Below, piece after piece: positions 1 through 7,181 of a DNA stretch of 10,381 nucleotides. The stretch is from contig JAGMEZ010000603.1 in NCBI GenBank assembly GCA_023127905.1, positions 1-10,381 of the forward strand. The letters run 5' to 3'. Below the pieces are notes generated by a model. That model had not been told where the DNA came from. It did not search any database and saw only the letters and a program-made list of their open reading frames with translations. The position numbers and the translations under genes were made by a program. The stretch is from Caldifarciminota bacterium. Its GTDB lineage: Bacteria; Hydrothermota; E44-bin80. The number at the start of each line of letters is the position of its first letter. The stretch's first letter is position 1.

Positions 1-271
1 GATGGAAGTTAACCTTCGGCTGGAAAACGCTGCTACGTTATACTGAATTGTAAGTTAAAAGTAGAAAAATCTTTTCATTCCAAAATCAAATAAACAGGCG
101 AGGCTTCCAGCCTCTCAATGACATCTTTGTAAGCTACTGTGTGTTTCTTGAGTTTTTTAAAACTCTTTAAATCTCTTAAAATCCCTGTTTTAATAGTCTT
201 GGTTGGGTTTGAGGGGATTTACGAAAAAATCAGTGTTAATCTGTGGCTAATGATGTAGGGGAGAGGAGAGG
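1..271. other. Non-coding region downstream of hslU
   Basis: No convincing gene lies in this stretch. On the plus strand, short open frames run in from the window edge and stop at 44-46 (TGA) and 51-53 (TAA). Either could be the last residues of a rightward gene, but they are too short to identify. Minus-strand frames are closed by stops in all phases near 30-60. What can be seen are small palindromes: GAGGCT/AGCCTC at 100-114 and GAGTTTT/AAAACTC at 150-165. The 8-mer GGCTGGAA at 19-26 recurs inverted as TTCCAGCC at 105-112. A stretch at 224-250 containing TTAATCTGTG resembles the arms of the inverted repeat near the right end of the window. The region looks like ordinary repeat-littered intergenic DNA. 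Confidence 0.6.
80..114 (-). terminator. Possible terminator of the xseB-ispA-dxs-hslU operon
   Basis: Read leftward, the perfect 6-bp stem GAGGCT with loop GGA and AGCCTC (114 to 100) is followed, after GCC, by a T-rich stretch (TGTTTATTTTGATTTT). It lies about 160 bp past the hslU stop and is the best intrinsic-terminator candidate there. The T-run is interrupted, and the hairpin could instead be a dispersed palindromic repeat, so the call is weak. Confidence 0.3.
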
Positions 272-1654
272 TTATAAGATGTATTTAGAGAGGTCTTCGT
301 CTTCGACAAGATCCTTTAATTTATTTTCTACTATTTCTTTTGTTACAGTGATTTCACCATAATGGACATCAGGAATATTGAAAAGGTAATCCTCGAGCAG
401 CGCCGAGAGTATGGTATGCAATCTACGTGCCCCGATGTTTTCTGCCTTATCATTTACAGTAGCAGCGTAATGTGCTATCTGTGCGATAGCATCAGGCGTA
501 AAGATAATCCTTTCGTTCTCAGTAGCAAGAAGGGCTGTATACTGTTTTATGAGTGCATTTTCAGGTTCAACGAGGATTCTCTTAAAGTCGTCCTCTGTAA
601 GGCTGTTCAATTCGACACGTATGGGAAATCTTCCTTGAAGTTCAGGGATGAGATCTGACGGTTTTGTCATATGAAATGCTCCAGCTGCTATGAAGAGAAT
701 GTGATGTGTTCTTACAAATCCGTATTTTGTCATTACAGTTGAGCCTTCTATAATGGGGAGAAGGTCACGCTGAACTCCGCTTCTTGAAACATCAGGTCCA
801 CCTTTATATCCCTTTCCAGCGATCTTATCAACTTCATCAATAAATATTATTCCTGAATTCTCAACTCTGAGTTTTGCTTCATTAATTACTGCATCCATAT
901 CTATTAATTTTTGAGTCTCTTCCTGTATAAGGATTTTATGTGCTTCATCTACGGTTACCTTTTGTGTTCTCTTCTTTTTTGGAAGGATAGTCTCTATCAT
1001 TTCTCTAAAATTTATATCCATTTCTTCCATACCTAACGGTGGAATTACCGCAGTAAATCCTGTTGCAGCCTCCTGAGTGCTTATTTCTACAGTCCTTTTA
1101 TTTAGTACTCCATCACGAAGCAATTCTCTCAGTTTTTCCCTGGTTTGCTTCATATTATCTCTGTCAATTATATCCTTTGGAGATGAAGGAAGAAGCAGAT
1201 CGAGAAGTCTTTCTTCAGCCCTCTTTTTTGCTTTCTCTTTTACTTCTTCAGATTTTTTTAATTTTACCATGTTAACTGAAATGCTTGTGAGGTCTCGTAC
1301 CATTGATTCAACATCTCTCCCAACATATCCGACTTCTGTGAATTTCGAAGCCTCTACCTTTATGAAGGGTGCCTCTGCTAATCGTGCAAGTCTCCTCGCA
1401 ATTTCAGTTTTTCCCACACCTGTTGGTCCTATCATAATGATATTGTTGGGCATTATTTCCTCTCGAAGTTCTGTGTCAACCATCTGTCGCCTGAAGCGAT
1501 TTCTTAAGGCTATCGAAACTGCCTTTTTTGCCTTATCCTGTCCGATAATATATTTATCAAGTTCTTTGATTATCTGTTTTGGTGTAAGAGAACCTACTTT
1601 GTTCAGGAGGTCAATTTTTTTATTTGTAAAAGGGGTCGTATTACTTTTTTCCAT
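272..1654 (-). CDS. hslU: HslU (ClpY), ATPase/unfoldase subunit of the HslUV protease
   Basis: HslU is a hexameric cytoplasmic AAA+ unfoldase that feeds proteins into the HslV peptidase. The 460-residue product has a typical HslU length and all the expected motifs. These are Walker A GPTGVGKT (76-83), the pore loop GYVGR (109-113), a charged intermediate domain (about 115-240), Walker [11 protein letters not shown] (269-278), the arginine segment [11 protein letters not shown] (339-349) and sensor 2 GARRLHT (408-414). The C-terminal tail DLSKYIL matches the family tail that inserts into HslV, so a functional partner is expected. Its ATG lies inside the dxs 3' end (14-bp overlap), which makes it the last gene of the xseB operon and probably translationally coupled. 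HslV usually sits directly upstream of hslU; here dxs takes that place. The alternative paralogue ClpX is excluded by the missing zinc finger and by the HslU-type pore and tail. Confidence 0.97.
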   Translation of the reverse strand: MEKSNTTPFTNKKIDLLNKVGSLTPKQIIKELDKYIIGQDKAKKAVSIALRNRFRRQMVDTELREEIMPNNIIMIGPTGVGKTEIARRLARLAEAPFIKVEASKFTEVGYVGRDVESMVRDLTSISVNMVKLKKSEEVKEKAKKRAEERLLDLLLPSSPKDIIDRDNMKQTREKLRELLRDGVLNKRTVEISTQEAATGFTAVIPPLGMEEMDINFREMIETILPKKKRTQKVTVDEAHKILIQEETQKLIDMDAVINEAKLRVENSGIIFIDEVDKIAGKGYKGGPDVSRSGVQRDLLPIIEGSTVMTKYGFVRTHHILFIAAGAFHMTKPSDLIPELQGRFPIRVELNSLTEDDFKRILVEPENALIKQYTALLATENERIIFTPDAIAQIAHYAATVNDKAENIGARRLHTILSALLEDYLFNIPDVHYGEITVTKEIVENKLKDLVEDEDLSKYIL

Positions 1655-3524
1655 TTATGTATCCAGATATTTTTTTTGCTATTCCGTTAGAGTCCAGACC
1701 AAGTTTTTTCTTGAGTAGATTAAGATCTCCTTGCTCAATAAACCTATCAGGGATTCCAATATTCAGAACATTTTTGGTTTCTTCGATTGATTGTACAAAT
1801 TCTAATATTGCACTGCCAAATCCACCTTTAATAGCGTTTTCTTCCACAGTCACAATCAGTTTTTTCCCTTTCATCTCTTTTTTTATAAGTGTTTCGTCAA
1901 GAGGTTTTATAAACCGTGCATTAATAACAGCAGCATTTATTCCTTTTTTTGAGAGTGCCTTTGCAGCATCGATAGAAGGGTAAACCATTGCTCCAACAGA
2001 AATGATAAGAACATCCTTACCTTTTTTTAGCAATTCACCTTTTCCTATCGGGATAACTTTTGTTACTTTCTTTTGTGTAAGCCCGAAAACCTTCCCACGT
2101 GGATACCTTATTGCGATGGGACCTTTTCCGTAATTTACAGCAGTAAAAAGCATATCCTTCATTTCTATTTCATCTTTTGGTGCCATAACAACAATATTTG
2201 GAATCATTCTGAGATATGAAAAGTCAAATGTTCCATGATGAGTAGGACCATCTTCACCAACTAATCCACCTCTATCCATGCAGAATATAACCGGGAGATT
2301 TTGCAGGCAAATATCGTGGATGATCTGGTCGAAAGCCCTCTGAAGGAATGTTGAATATATTGCAACAACAGGTTTGATTCCTTCAGTAGCAAGTCCCCCC
2401 GCAAAGGTAACGGCGTGCTGTTCTGCAATACCAACATCAAAGAATCTGTCCGGAAACTGCAATGCAAAATCATCAAGCCCTGTTCCTGTGGGCATTGCTG
2501 CAGATATAGCTACAATTTTATCATCGTTTTTTGCAAATTCTACCATTATATCCCCGAAAACTTTTGAGAATGAGGGTGGTTCATTAGCTTTATCAGATAG
2601 TCCTGTCGATTTATTAAATTTTCCCAAACCATGAAATCGAGTTGGATCGCCCTCAGCAGGGGTGTAACCCTTACCCTTTTTGGTTATTACATGAACAACC
2701 TTTGGACCCCTAATTCTTTTAATATTTGAAAAGATGTCTATTAGATCAGAAATATTATGACCATCTACAGGTCCAAAATATTCAAATCCAAGCTCTTCGA
2801 AGAGCATGGTTGGAACAATGAGATTTTTTAAACCGTCTCCAATTTTATGACCAAGTTCCTTTATCTCTTCACCGACTATCGAATGTGGTAGTTTGTTGAT
2901 TAGTTCCCAAACATCATACCGCAATTTGTGATATGTGGGTATAGCTGATATTTTTGTGAGATACCTTCTAAAGGCTCCAACGTTCTTTGCTATTGACATC
3001 TTGTTGTCATTCAGCACTATCATTATATCTTTCTTAAGATGTCCTGCATTGTTTAATCCTTCGAGTGCTAAACCTCCTGTTAAAGCCCCATCACCAATAA
3101 CAGCTATTACTTTGAATGTTTCTCCTTTTAGTTCTCGGGCTGCTACGATTCCGAGTGCAGATGAAATGGATGTACTTGCATGTCCGGTCCCAAATGAATC
3201 GTACTCACTTTCTTTTCTTCTCGGGAAACCGCTTATTCCACCATATTGTCGCAATGTGTCGAAATTTTTCTTTCTACCTGTTAAGAGCTTATGAGCGTAT
3301 GCCTGATGACCAACATCCCATACTATTTTATCCCTGGGGGCATCAAAAACATAGTGTAAAGCGATTGTTAATTCAATGACGCCAAGACTCGGGGCAAGAT
3401 GACCACCTTTTCTTGATACGACATCTATGATCATCTCTCTTATTTCATTAGCGAGCAGTTTTAATTCCTGAGTATCAAGTTTTTTTATATCTGCAGGAGA
3501 ATCTATATTTTTTAGGTATTTCAT
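1641..3524 (-). CDS. dxs: 1-deoxy-D-xylulose-5-phosphate synthase (Dxs)
   Basis: Dxs is a cytoplasmic thiamine-diphosphate enzyme that condenses pyruvate with glyceraldehyde 3-phosphate. This is the first step of the MEP isoprenoid pathway, and the product also feeds thiamine and pyridoxal synthesis in many bacteria. At 627 residues it is full length. It shows the N-terminal substrate/TPP histidine in GGHLAPSLG (40-48), the TPP/Mg motif starting GDG at 144-146 and ending in LNDN (171-174), and [10 protein letters not shown] (70-79). The catalytic-type glutamate is in [13 protein letters not shown] (365-377), and the second-half motif is [16 protein letters not shown] (416-431). A transketolase C-terminal domain runs from about 490 to the end. 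The ATG lies 5 bp after the ispA stop with no strong Shine-Dalgarno sequence, so translation is probably coupled to ispA. The gene's end overlaps hslU. Being next to ispA and xseB supports a primary-metabolism role. Confidence 0.97.
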   Translation of the reverse strand: MKYLKNIDSPADIKKLDTQELKLLANEIREMIIDVVSRKGGHLAPSLGVIELTIALHYVFDAPRDKIVWDVGHQAYAHKLLTGRKKNFDTLRQYGGISGFPRRKESEYDSFGTGHASTSISSALGIVAARELKGETFKVIAVIGDGALTGGLALEGLNNAGHLKKDIMIVLNDNKMSIAKNVGAFRRYLTKISAIPTYHKLRYDVWELINKLPHSIVGEEIKELGHKIGDGLKNLIVPTMLFEELGFEYFGPVDGHNISDLIDIFSNIKRIRGPKVVHVITKKGKGYTPAEGDPTRFHGLGKFNKSTGLSDKANEPPSFSKVFGDIMVEFAKNDDKIVAISAAMPTGTGLDDFALQFPDRFFDVGIAEQHAVTFAGGLATEGIKPVVAIYSTFLQRAFDQIIHDICLQNLPVIFCMDRGGLVGEDGPTHHGTFDFSYLRMIPNIVVMAPKDEIEMKDMLFTAVNYGKGPIAIRYPRGKVFGLTQKKVTKVIPIGKGELLKKGKDVLIISVGAMVYPSIDAAKALSKKGINAAVINARFIKPLDETLIKKEMKGKKLIVTVEENAIKGGFGSAILEFVQSIEETKNVLNIGIPDRFIEQGDLNLLKKKLGLDSNGIAKKISGYINGKK

Positions 3525-3529
3525 TTACT

Positions 3530-4414
3530 TTAATATATTCTATTTATAATAAATTCAGCAAGATGTTCGAGTTCTGTCATATCCCTGAATCTTAATTCTT
3601 TATGAAAAATTTTCTTTGTTTTCTCAAGCAACCCGAGTGTTTTTTTTACCGATTCATCCAAACCGTAAACAGCAGGATATGTGAGTTTCTTTTTATCCGC
3701 ATCCTTATGCACACTTTTTCCCAGTGTTTCCTTTGTGCTCTTAACGTCGAGGATGTCATCGACGATCTGAAAGGCAAGTCCTAACATGTCTCCTGTCTGT
3801 TTTAGTGCAGCAACTTCATCCTTATAAGCATCAGCAAGAATAGCTCCGATAACCATGCAAGCGGAGATGAACTTACCTGTTTTATGTGTGTGTATGTATT
3901 TTAACAGTTTTTTATCCATATTAAGAGAGGTAGAAATTATATCCATTACCTGACCGCCTATTATTCCGTCAGTGCCAACAGCTTGAGAAAGAATTTTATT
4001 TACTTTCAGGATTTTCTCTGGAGTTGTCTTTGTCTTCTGTAAAACCTCGAAAGATTTTGCGAAAAGTGCATCTCCTGTAAGGATGGCTATAGATTCATTG
4101 AACATTTTATGGCAGGATGGCTTTCCTCTTCTGAAATCATCATTATCCATAGCTGGAAGGTCGTCATGAATTAATGAATATGTATGAATCATCTCAACGG
4201 CGCAGGCTGCTGGTAATACATATTCGATTTTCTTTCCTCCTGTTGCCCTGTATGTTGAAAGGATAAGGATGGGTCTTAATCTTTTTCCACCAGCAAAGAT
4301 ACTGTATCTCATTGCCTTTGTGATTATTTCTGGTTTTCCGTCCGTTGGAAGAAATTTTTCTAAAGCGCCATCAACAATTTTTTTCTCGCGAGCAAGAAAA
4401 TCTTCTATATTCAT
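3530..4414 (-). CDS. ispA: IspA-type short-chain prenyl diphosphate synthase (farnesyl/geranylgeranyl diphosphate synthase)
   Basis: This trans-prenyltransferase elongates dimethylallyl diphosphate with isopentenyl diphosphate units to give C15 (possibly C20) diphosphates for quinone, lipid-carrier and other isoprenoids. The 294-residue product is all-helical and carries both Asp-rich motifs with metal and diphosphate ligands. The first is DDLPAMDND (84-92), preceded by YSLIH and followed by RRGKP; the second is DDILD (219-223). The binding segment GGKRLRP (42-48) and GGQVMDI (153-159) are also present. The Tyr-Ser pair before the first motif (79-80) matches bacterial IspA. Product chain length cannot be fixed from sequence alone, and a geranylgeranyl synthase remains possible. 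Its ATG overlaps the xseB stop codon as ATGA, a classic coupling arrangement, and dxs follows after 5 bp. Confidence 0.95.
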   Translation of the reverse strand: MNIEDFLAREKKIVDGALEKFLPTDGKPEIITKAMRYSIFAGGKRLRPILILSTYRATGGKKIEYVLPAACAVEMIHTYSLIHDDLPAMDNDDFRRGKPSCHKMFNESIAILTGDALFAKSFEVLQKTKTTPEKILKVNKILSQAVGTDGIIGGQVMDIISTSLNMDKKLLKYIHTHKTGKFISACMVIGAILADAYKDEVAALKQTGDMLGLAFQIVDDILDVKSTKETLGKSVHKDADKKKLTYPAVYGLDESVKKTLGLLEKTKKIFHKELRFRDMTELEHLAEFIINRIY

Positions 4415-4647
4415 TGTATTTCAAAATGAAAGTCAGAAAGAGAAAAGGTTCCATCAGAGTTCTTAATAAGTTCTTTTATCTTTTTCTCGGCATTTTCGAG
4501 TTTCTCTTTACATATTTTCGATGTTTTAATTCCTTCCTCAAAAAGAACAATTGCATCATCGAGTGATACATCACCCTTTTCGAGGGATGTTACAATCTCT
4601 TCCAATTTTTTTAATGCTGATTCAAACGTCATCTTCTTTTTATCCAT
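4411..4647 (-). CDS. xseB: Exodeoxyribonuclease VII small subunit (XseB)
   Basis: XseB is the small helical subunit of exonuclease VII, which degrades single-stranded DNA in a complex of one XseA with several XseB copies. The 78-residue product has the family length. It contains the diagnostic helical-hairpin pattern FESALKKLEEIVTSLEKG (8-25), then a DVSLDDAIVLFEEG-like turn and helix and an acidic/lysine-rich C-terminal helix. It is the first gene of the isoprenoid operon, as in E. coli where xseB-ispA-dxs is also the order. The xseA gene that often precedes xseB is not in this window. No Shine-Dalgarno sequence precedes the ATG; instead a promoter -10 element ends 6 bp upstream, so initiation is probably on a leaderless transcript. 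Confidence 0.93.
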   Translation of the reverse strand: MDKKKMTFESALKKLEEIVTSLEKGDVSLDDAIVLFEEGIKTSKICKEKLENAEKKIKELIKNSDGTFSLSDFHFEIQ

Positions 4648-4653
4648 AGTGAA

Positions 4654-4682
4654 TTAATAGCAAAATTTTTGTTACGTGTCAA
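4654..4682 (-). promoter_or_regulatory. Sigma-70-type promoter for xseB-ispA-dxs-hslU
   Basis: Read leftward there is a perfect -35 TTGACA (4682-4677), a 17-bp spacer and a -10 TATTAA (4659-4654, 4 of 6 consensus bases). Six bases then separate the -10 from the xseB ATG at 4647. The expected start point, seven bases past the -10, is the A of the ATG itself. The only gap in this leftward gene set larger than 100 bp surrounds it, which fits an operon start. Confidence 0.65.
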
Positions 4683-4706
4683 GAAAATTCAACCATAGGG
4701 AATTAC

Positions 4707-4721
4707 CACATTTGAAATGTG
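4707..4721. repeat. Short palindrome upstream of the xseB promoter
   Basis: CACATTT-G-AAATGTG forms a 7-bp inverted repeat around a single base, 24 bp upstream of the -35 box. It could bind a dimeric regulator or be the remnant of a terminator for the gene to its right. No T-run follows on either strand, so an operator is slightly more likely than a terminator. Function is unproven. Confidence 0.3.
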
Positions 4722-4736
4722 CATTATTGATTCACC

Positions 4737-4764
4737 CAATGACAAATGACCATTGACTAATGAC
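4737..4764. repeat. Four tandem heptamers of the form NAWTGAC
   Basis: The plus strand reads CAATGAC, AAATGAC, CATTGAC, TAATGAC back to back, 28 bp in total. Read on the other strand these are GTCATTA, GTCAATG, GTCATTT and GTCATTG. The array spans the stop codon of the UbiA-TPR gene (4757-4759) and supplies its last codons (Ser-His-stop). It resembles the short tandemly repeated heptamers known from intergenic DNA of cyanobacteria and other bacteria. Confidence 0.6.
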
Positions 4765-7135
4765 TGGTATTTGTTTTTTCAGGAAGGTTTGCGAGATTTC
4801 TCTTTGCAGGGAGGTAATTAGGTTTGATTTTTAGAGCAATTTTATAGAAGAATCGTGCTTTTTCCATTTCGCCTAATCTTTGATAGCTGACGCCAATATT
4901 GTTATAGAACAAAGGTTCATTTTTTACTGTTGCGAGTGCTCTTTTGTAGATCTTAATTGCCTCAGTGAATTCCTTTAATTCCATTTTAAGTTTTCCAAGT
5001 TCAGCAAGCGCCTTAATGTTACTTTTATTTTTACTAAGTATCTTTTTGAGGAGTACTTCTGCTTCCTGAGTATCACCTTTTTTAATTTTTATCCGCGCAA
5101 GATAAAAAAGGATAGACGATTCTCTGTAACCTAACATGTATGCAGTACGAAGATATATTTCTGCTTTTTGAATATCATCAGAATGAAAAAGTATTATTCC
5201 CCTTTCAGAAAGAAACCTTTTGAGGTCAATCCATTGTTTCAATGCAGTTGAATTTACTAAAAATGCTTTATCTATATTGCCAGATTTTACATATACATTT
5301 GTCAGGTATGAATAGATGTCTGCTTTATGAGGATTTATATCAATTGCAGTGGATAGGTATTTAATTGCGCTTTGTATGTCATTTACCTTGAAAGCTGATA
5401 TACCAGCAATAAGAAATGTCTCTGCTTTTCTATTTTCTGTTATTTTCGAAAGATATTCAAGTGCTTTTTCATATTTTTTCTCATTATAATACTCTTTTCC
5501 CCTATGGAAGAAACCTATGTCGGTAATGTCCTTCTGCTTGATTAAATATGGATTGAAGAAAAGAAACAGAATGATAATGAAGGAAAAGAGATAATATGTT
5601 ATGAGGAAGATATTTTCATTGATTTTCTTCAGTAGGAATTCAAACCCTGTTAGTATCACAAAAAGTATAGAAAGAAAGAGGATAAAGTTTGAATGAAGTA
5701 TAAATGGGACGAAAAGAAAACTGATACACAGCAAAATATAGGTGATGAGCTTACCAGATTTTTTCCCGAATATTACAGGGATAGTATAAACGTTACTGAG
5801 TCTGTCTCCATCAACATCAACGAGGTCTTTTGGTGTGAAACCAAACGTTAAGGATACGAGGAAGAGAAGTTGTAGTTTATGTGGAAATGAGAGAAATGAT
5901 CTACTGCCAGCGAAAAGAGAGAATCCGAGGATGAGACAGAGAAGTGTTAAAAAAGCAAGAATAAAGGTAGAGATAATGGGTAGTCGTTTAAGCCGAAAGG
6001 GAGGGGAGGAATAGACAAAACTCACTAAAATAAGAATAAGGACAATAAAAAAAGCAGTATAGCTTGTATTTAATGCATAAGAGAGTGCAAGGAAAAAGAA
6101 GAGGAGTCCGGTAAATAAATAGTGTTTCTTTTTAACCTTGTTAGTAATGAGCGGGTTTCTCTGACGTGAAATGGTGTCGGATCGTATATCGTAAATATCG
6201 TTAATGATGACTGCACCCGAGAAGGCAAAAAAGATTGCAATTGGAAGAGAGAGAAGAGCAAGGTAATCCCAGGGATTTTTAAAGAGGAAGGACACATACT
6301 CTCGTAACATTGAATAGCCAATGAGGAAGCCGAATAGTACAGCACCCGTGTAATTAAGGGATCTCATGAAACGAATAGATTTTGATATTTTTTTAGTAAA
6401 TGATGGGTAGAATACAAAACCAACGATTAATAAAAGAATAGTAAAGAGCAGTAAATACAGTATTCCAAATTTTTGTGTATCGCTGGTGAGTAGTGAACCC
6501 GTTGTATAGAATGCTCCAAAACCTTTTGAGGCAATAATTGAAGCAATGAGTGGAAGAGATCCGATTATAACGACAAGAAGATGGAAAATGATTATTGATA
6601 AAATTGATTTCAGTATTTTCTTTCTTTTTCCATAAACATATAGGAAAACGAGAATGGTGGCAATTATTACTTCGATTCTCATACCAGGGGTAATCCCCTC
6701 TATTCTTCCCCTAAAGAAAGGTCCAGTTAAGAGGAGTTTTAAGAAATCAAAAGCCTCTTTTGGATATGAGAGGTTGAGACCCAATCCCTTGGAAATTATA
6801 ACATCTACAATAGGTGGAATTAGTATGATTGGAGAAAAGACTGCTATTACGCGTAATACATTTTTAAACTTCTCCCGGGTAATACAAGAAAGGAATATGC
6901 TTAACGAGAGGAAGAATGAGAGGTAGAAGAAGAGGAAATGAATGAAATTTATGAGTACTGATGTATAAACATCCTCCAGTAATGTTATAGAGTGAGCTTC
7001 CTCGAAAATTCCCTCAAGAAAATTCCGTAAAATGATAACCGTAAAAAAAGTAAAAATAATGGAGAACCAGTTTAGGTTCTGGTTCTCCATCAGTGAAATG
7101 ATTTTTCCAAGCCAGTCTTTTCTCACTGTATACAC
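4757..7135 (-). CDS. Membrane UbiA-family prenyltransferase fused to a C-terminal TPR array
   Basis: UbiA enzymes move an isoprenyl group from its diphosphate onto an acceptor inside the membrane. Numbered from the GTG start, residues about 20-245 form roughly six hydrophobic segments of unassigned type, possibly Yip1-like. Residues about 262-528 are the UbiA core: NDIYDIRSD (312-320), RNPL (326-329), YSSPPFRLKR (375-384), and the second Asp-rich motif with K436, D437, D440 and D444 followed by TIPVIFG (451-457). All metal and diphosphate ligands appear present, so activity is plausible; the acceptor is unknown. Residues about 538-775 hold some seven TPRs, likely on one face of the membrane as a protein-docking scaffold. 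The start is uncertain: GTG at 7135 lacks a Shine-Dalgarno sequence, GTG at 7126 and ATG at 7090 are alternatives, and a perfect hairpin begins at that ATG. The gene lies 46 bp after the subtilase gene, so the two are probably co-transcribed. Confidence 0.85.
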   Translation of the reverse strand: MYTVRKDWLGKIISLMENQNLNWFSIIFTFFTVIILRNFLEGIFEEAHSITLLEDVYTSVLINFIHFLFFYLSFFLSLSIFLSCITREKFKNVLRVIAVFSPIILIPPIVDVIISKGLGLNLSYPKEAFDFLKLLLTGPFFRGRIEGITPGMRIEVIIATILVFLYVYGKRKKILKSILSIIIFHLLVVIIGSLPLIASIIASKGFGAFYTTGSLLTSDTQKFGILYLLLFTILLLIVGFVFYPSFTKKISKSIRFMRSLNYTGAVLFGFLIGYSMLREYVSFLFKNPWDYLALLSLPIAIFFAFSGAVIINDIYDIRSDTISRQRNPLITNKVKKKHYLFTGLLFFFLALSYALNTSYTAFFIVLILILVSFVYSSPPFRLKRLPIISTFILAFLTLLCLILGFSLFAGSRSFLSFPHKLQLLFLVSLTFGFTPKDLVDVDGDRLSNVYTIPVIFGKKSGKLITYILLCISFLFVPFILHSNFILFLSILFVILTGFEFLLKKINENIFLITYYLFSFIIILFLFFNPYLIKQKDITDIGFFHRGKEYYNEKKYEKALEYLSKITENRKAETFLIAGISAFKVNDIQSAIKYLSTAIDINPHKADIYSYLTNVYVKSGNIDKAFLVNSTALKQWIDLKRFLSERGIILFHSDDIQKAEIYLRTAYMLGYRESSILFYLARIKIKKGDTQEAEVLLKKILSKNKSNIKALAELGKLKMELKEFTEAIKIYKRALATVKNEPLFYNNIGVSYQRLGEMEKARFFYKIALKIKPNYLPAKRNLANLPEKTNTSH
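7059..7090 (-). repeat. Perfect 12-bp inverted repeat at the 5' end of the UbiA-TPR gene
   Basis: In the mRNA sense the arms are ATGGAGAACCAG (7090-7079) and CTGGTTCTCCAT (7070-7059), separated by 8 bases. The stem has no mismatches. Its first three bases are the in-frame ATG that could be an alternative start (codon 16 from the GTG). A shorter pair, CAGTGA/TCACTG (7091-7096 and 7123-7128), lies just upstream. The mRNA around the initiation region is therefore strongly structured. Confidence 0.75.
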
Positions 7136-7181
7136 CGTTGGAATGTATCGTGACTGGCAATTGCGTATCCCATGTGAGATT

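Noticed and set aside
150..165. GAGTTTT/AAAACTC palindrome as a terminator
   Set aside because: The stem is nearly all A-T with a 2-base loop, and the leftward continuation (AAGAAAC) is not a T-run.
1077..1718. Long plus-strand open frame (213 codons) opposite hslU
   Set aside because: It lies wholly antisense to well-conserved hslU/dxs sequence, is a low-complexity Ser/Phe/Leu-rich translation, and has no ribosome site or promoter.
2935..3294. Plus-strand open frame opposite dxs
   Set aside because: It is a shadow of the conserved Dxs reading frame; there is no initiation signal or recognisable domain.
4683..4756. Thiamine (TPP) riboswitch ahead of the dxs-containing operon
   Set aside because: The spacer has none of the conserved TPP-box words, and the promoter lies after it, directly against xseB.
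7111..7158. GCCAGTC/GACTGGC inverted repeat around the GTG start of the UbiA-TPR gene as a riboswitch
   Set aside because: Only 7 bp with a loop of over 30 bases, and no known riboswitch motif is present.
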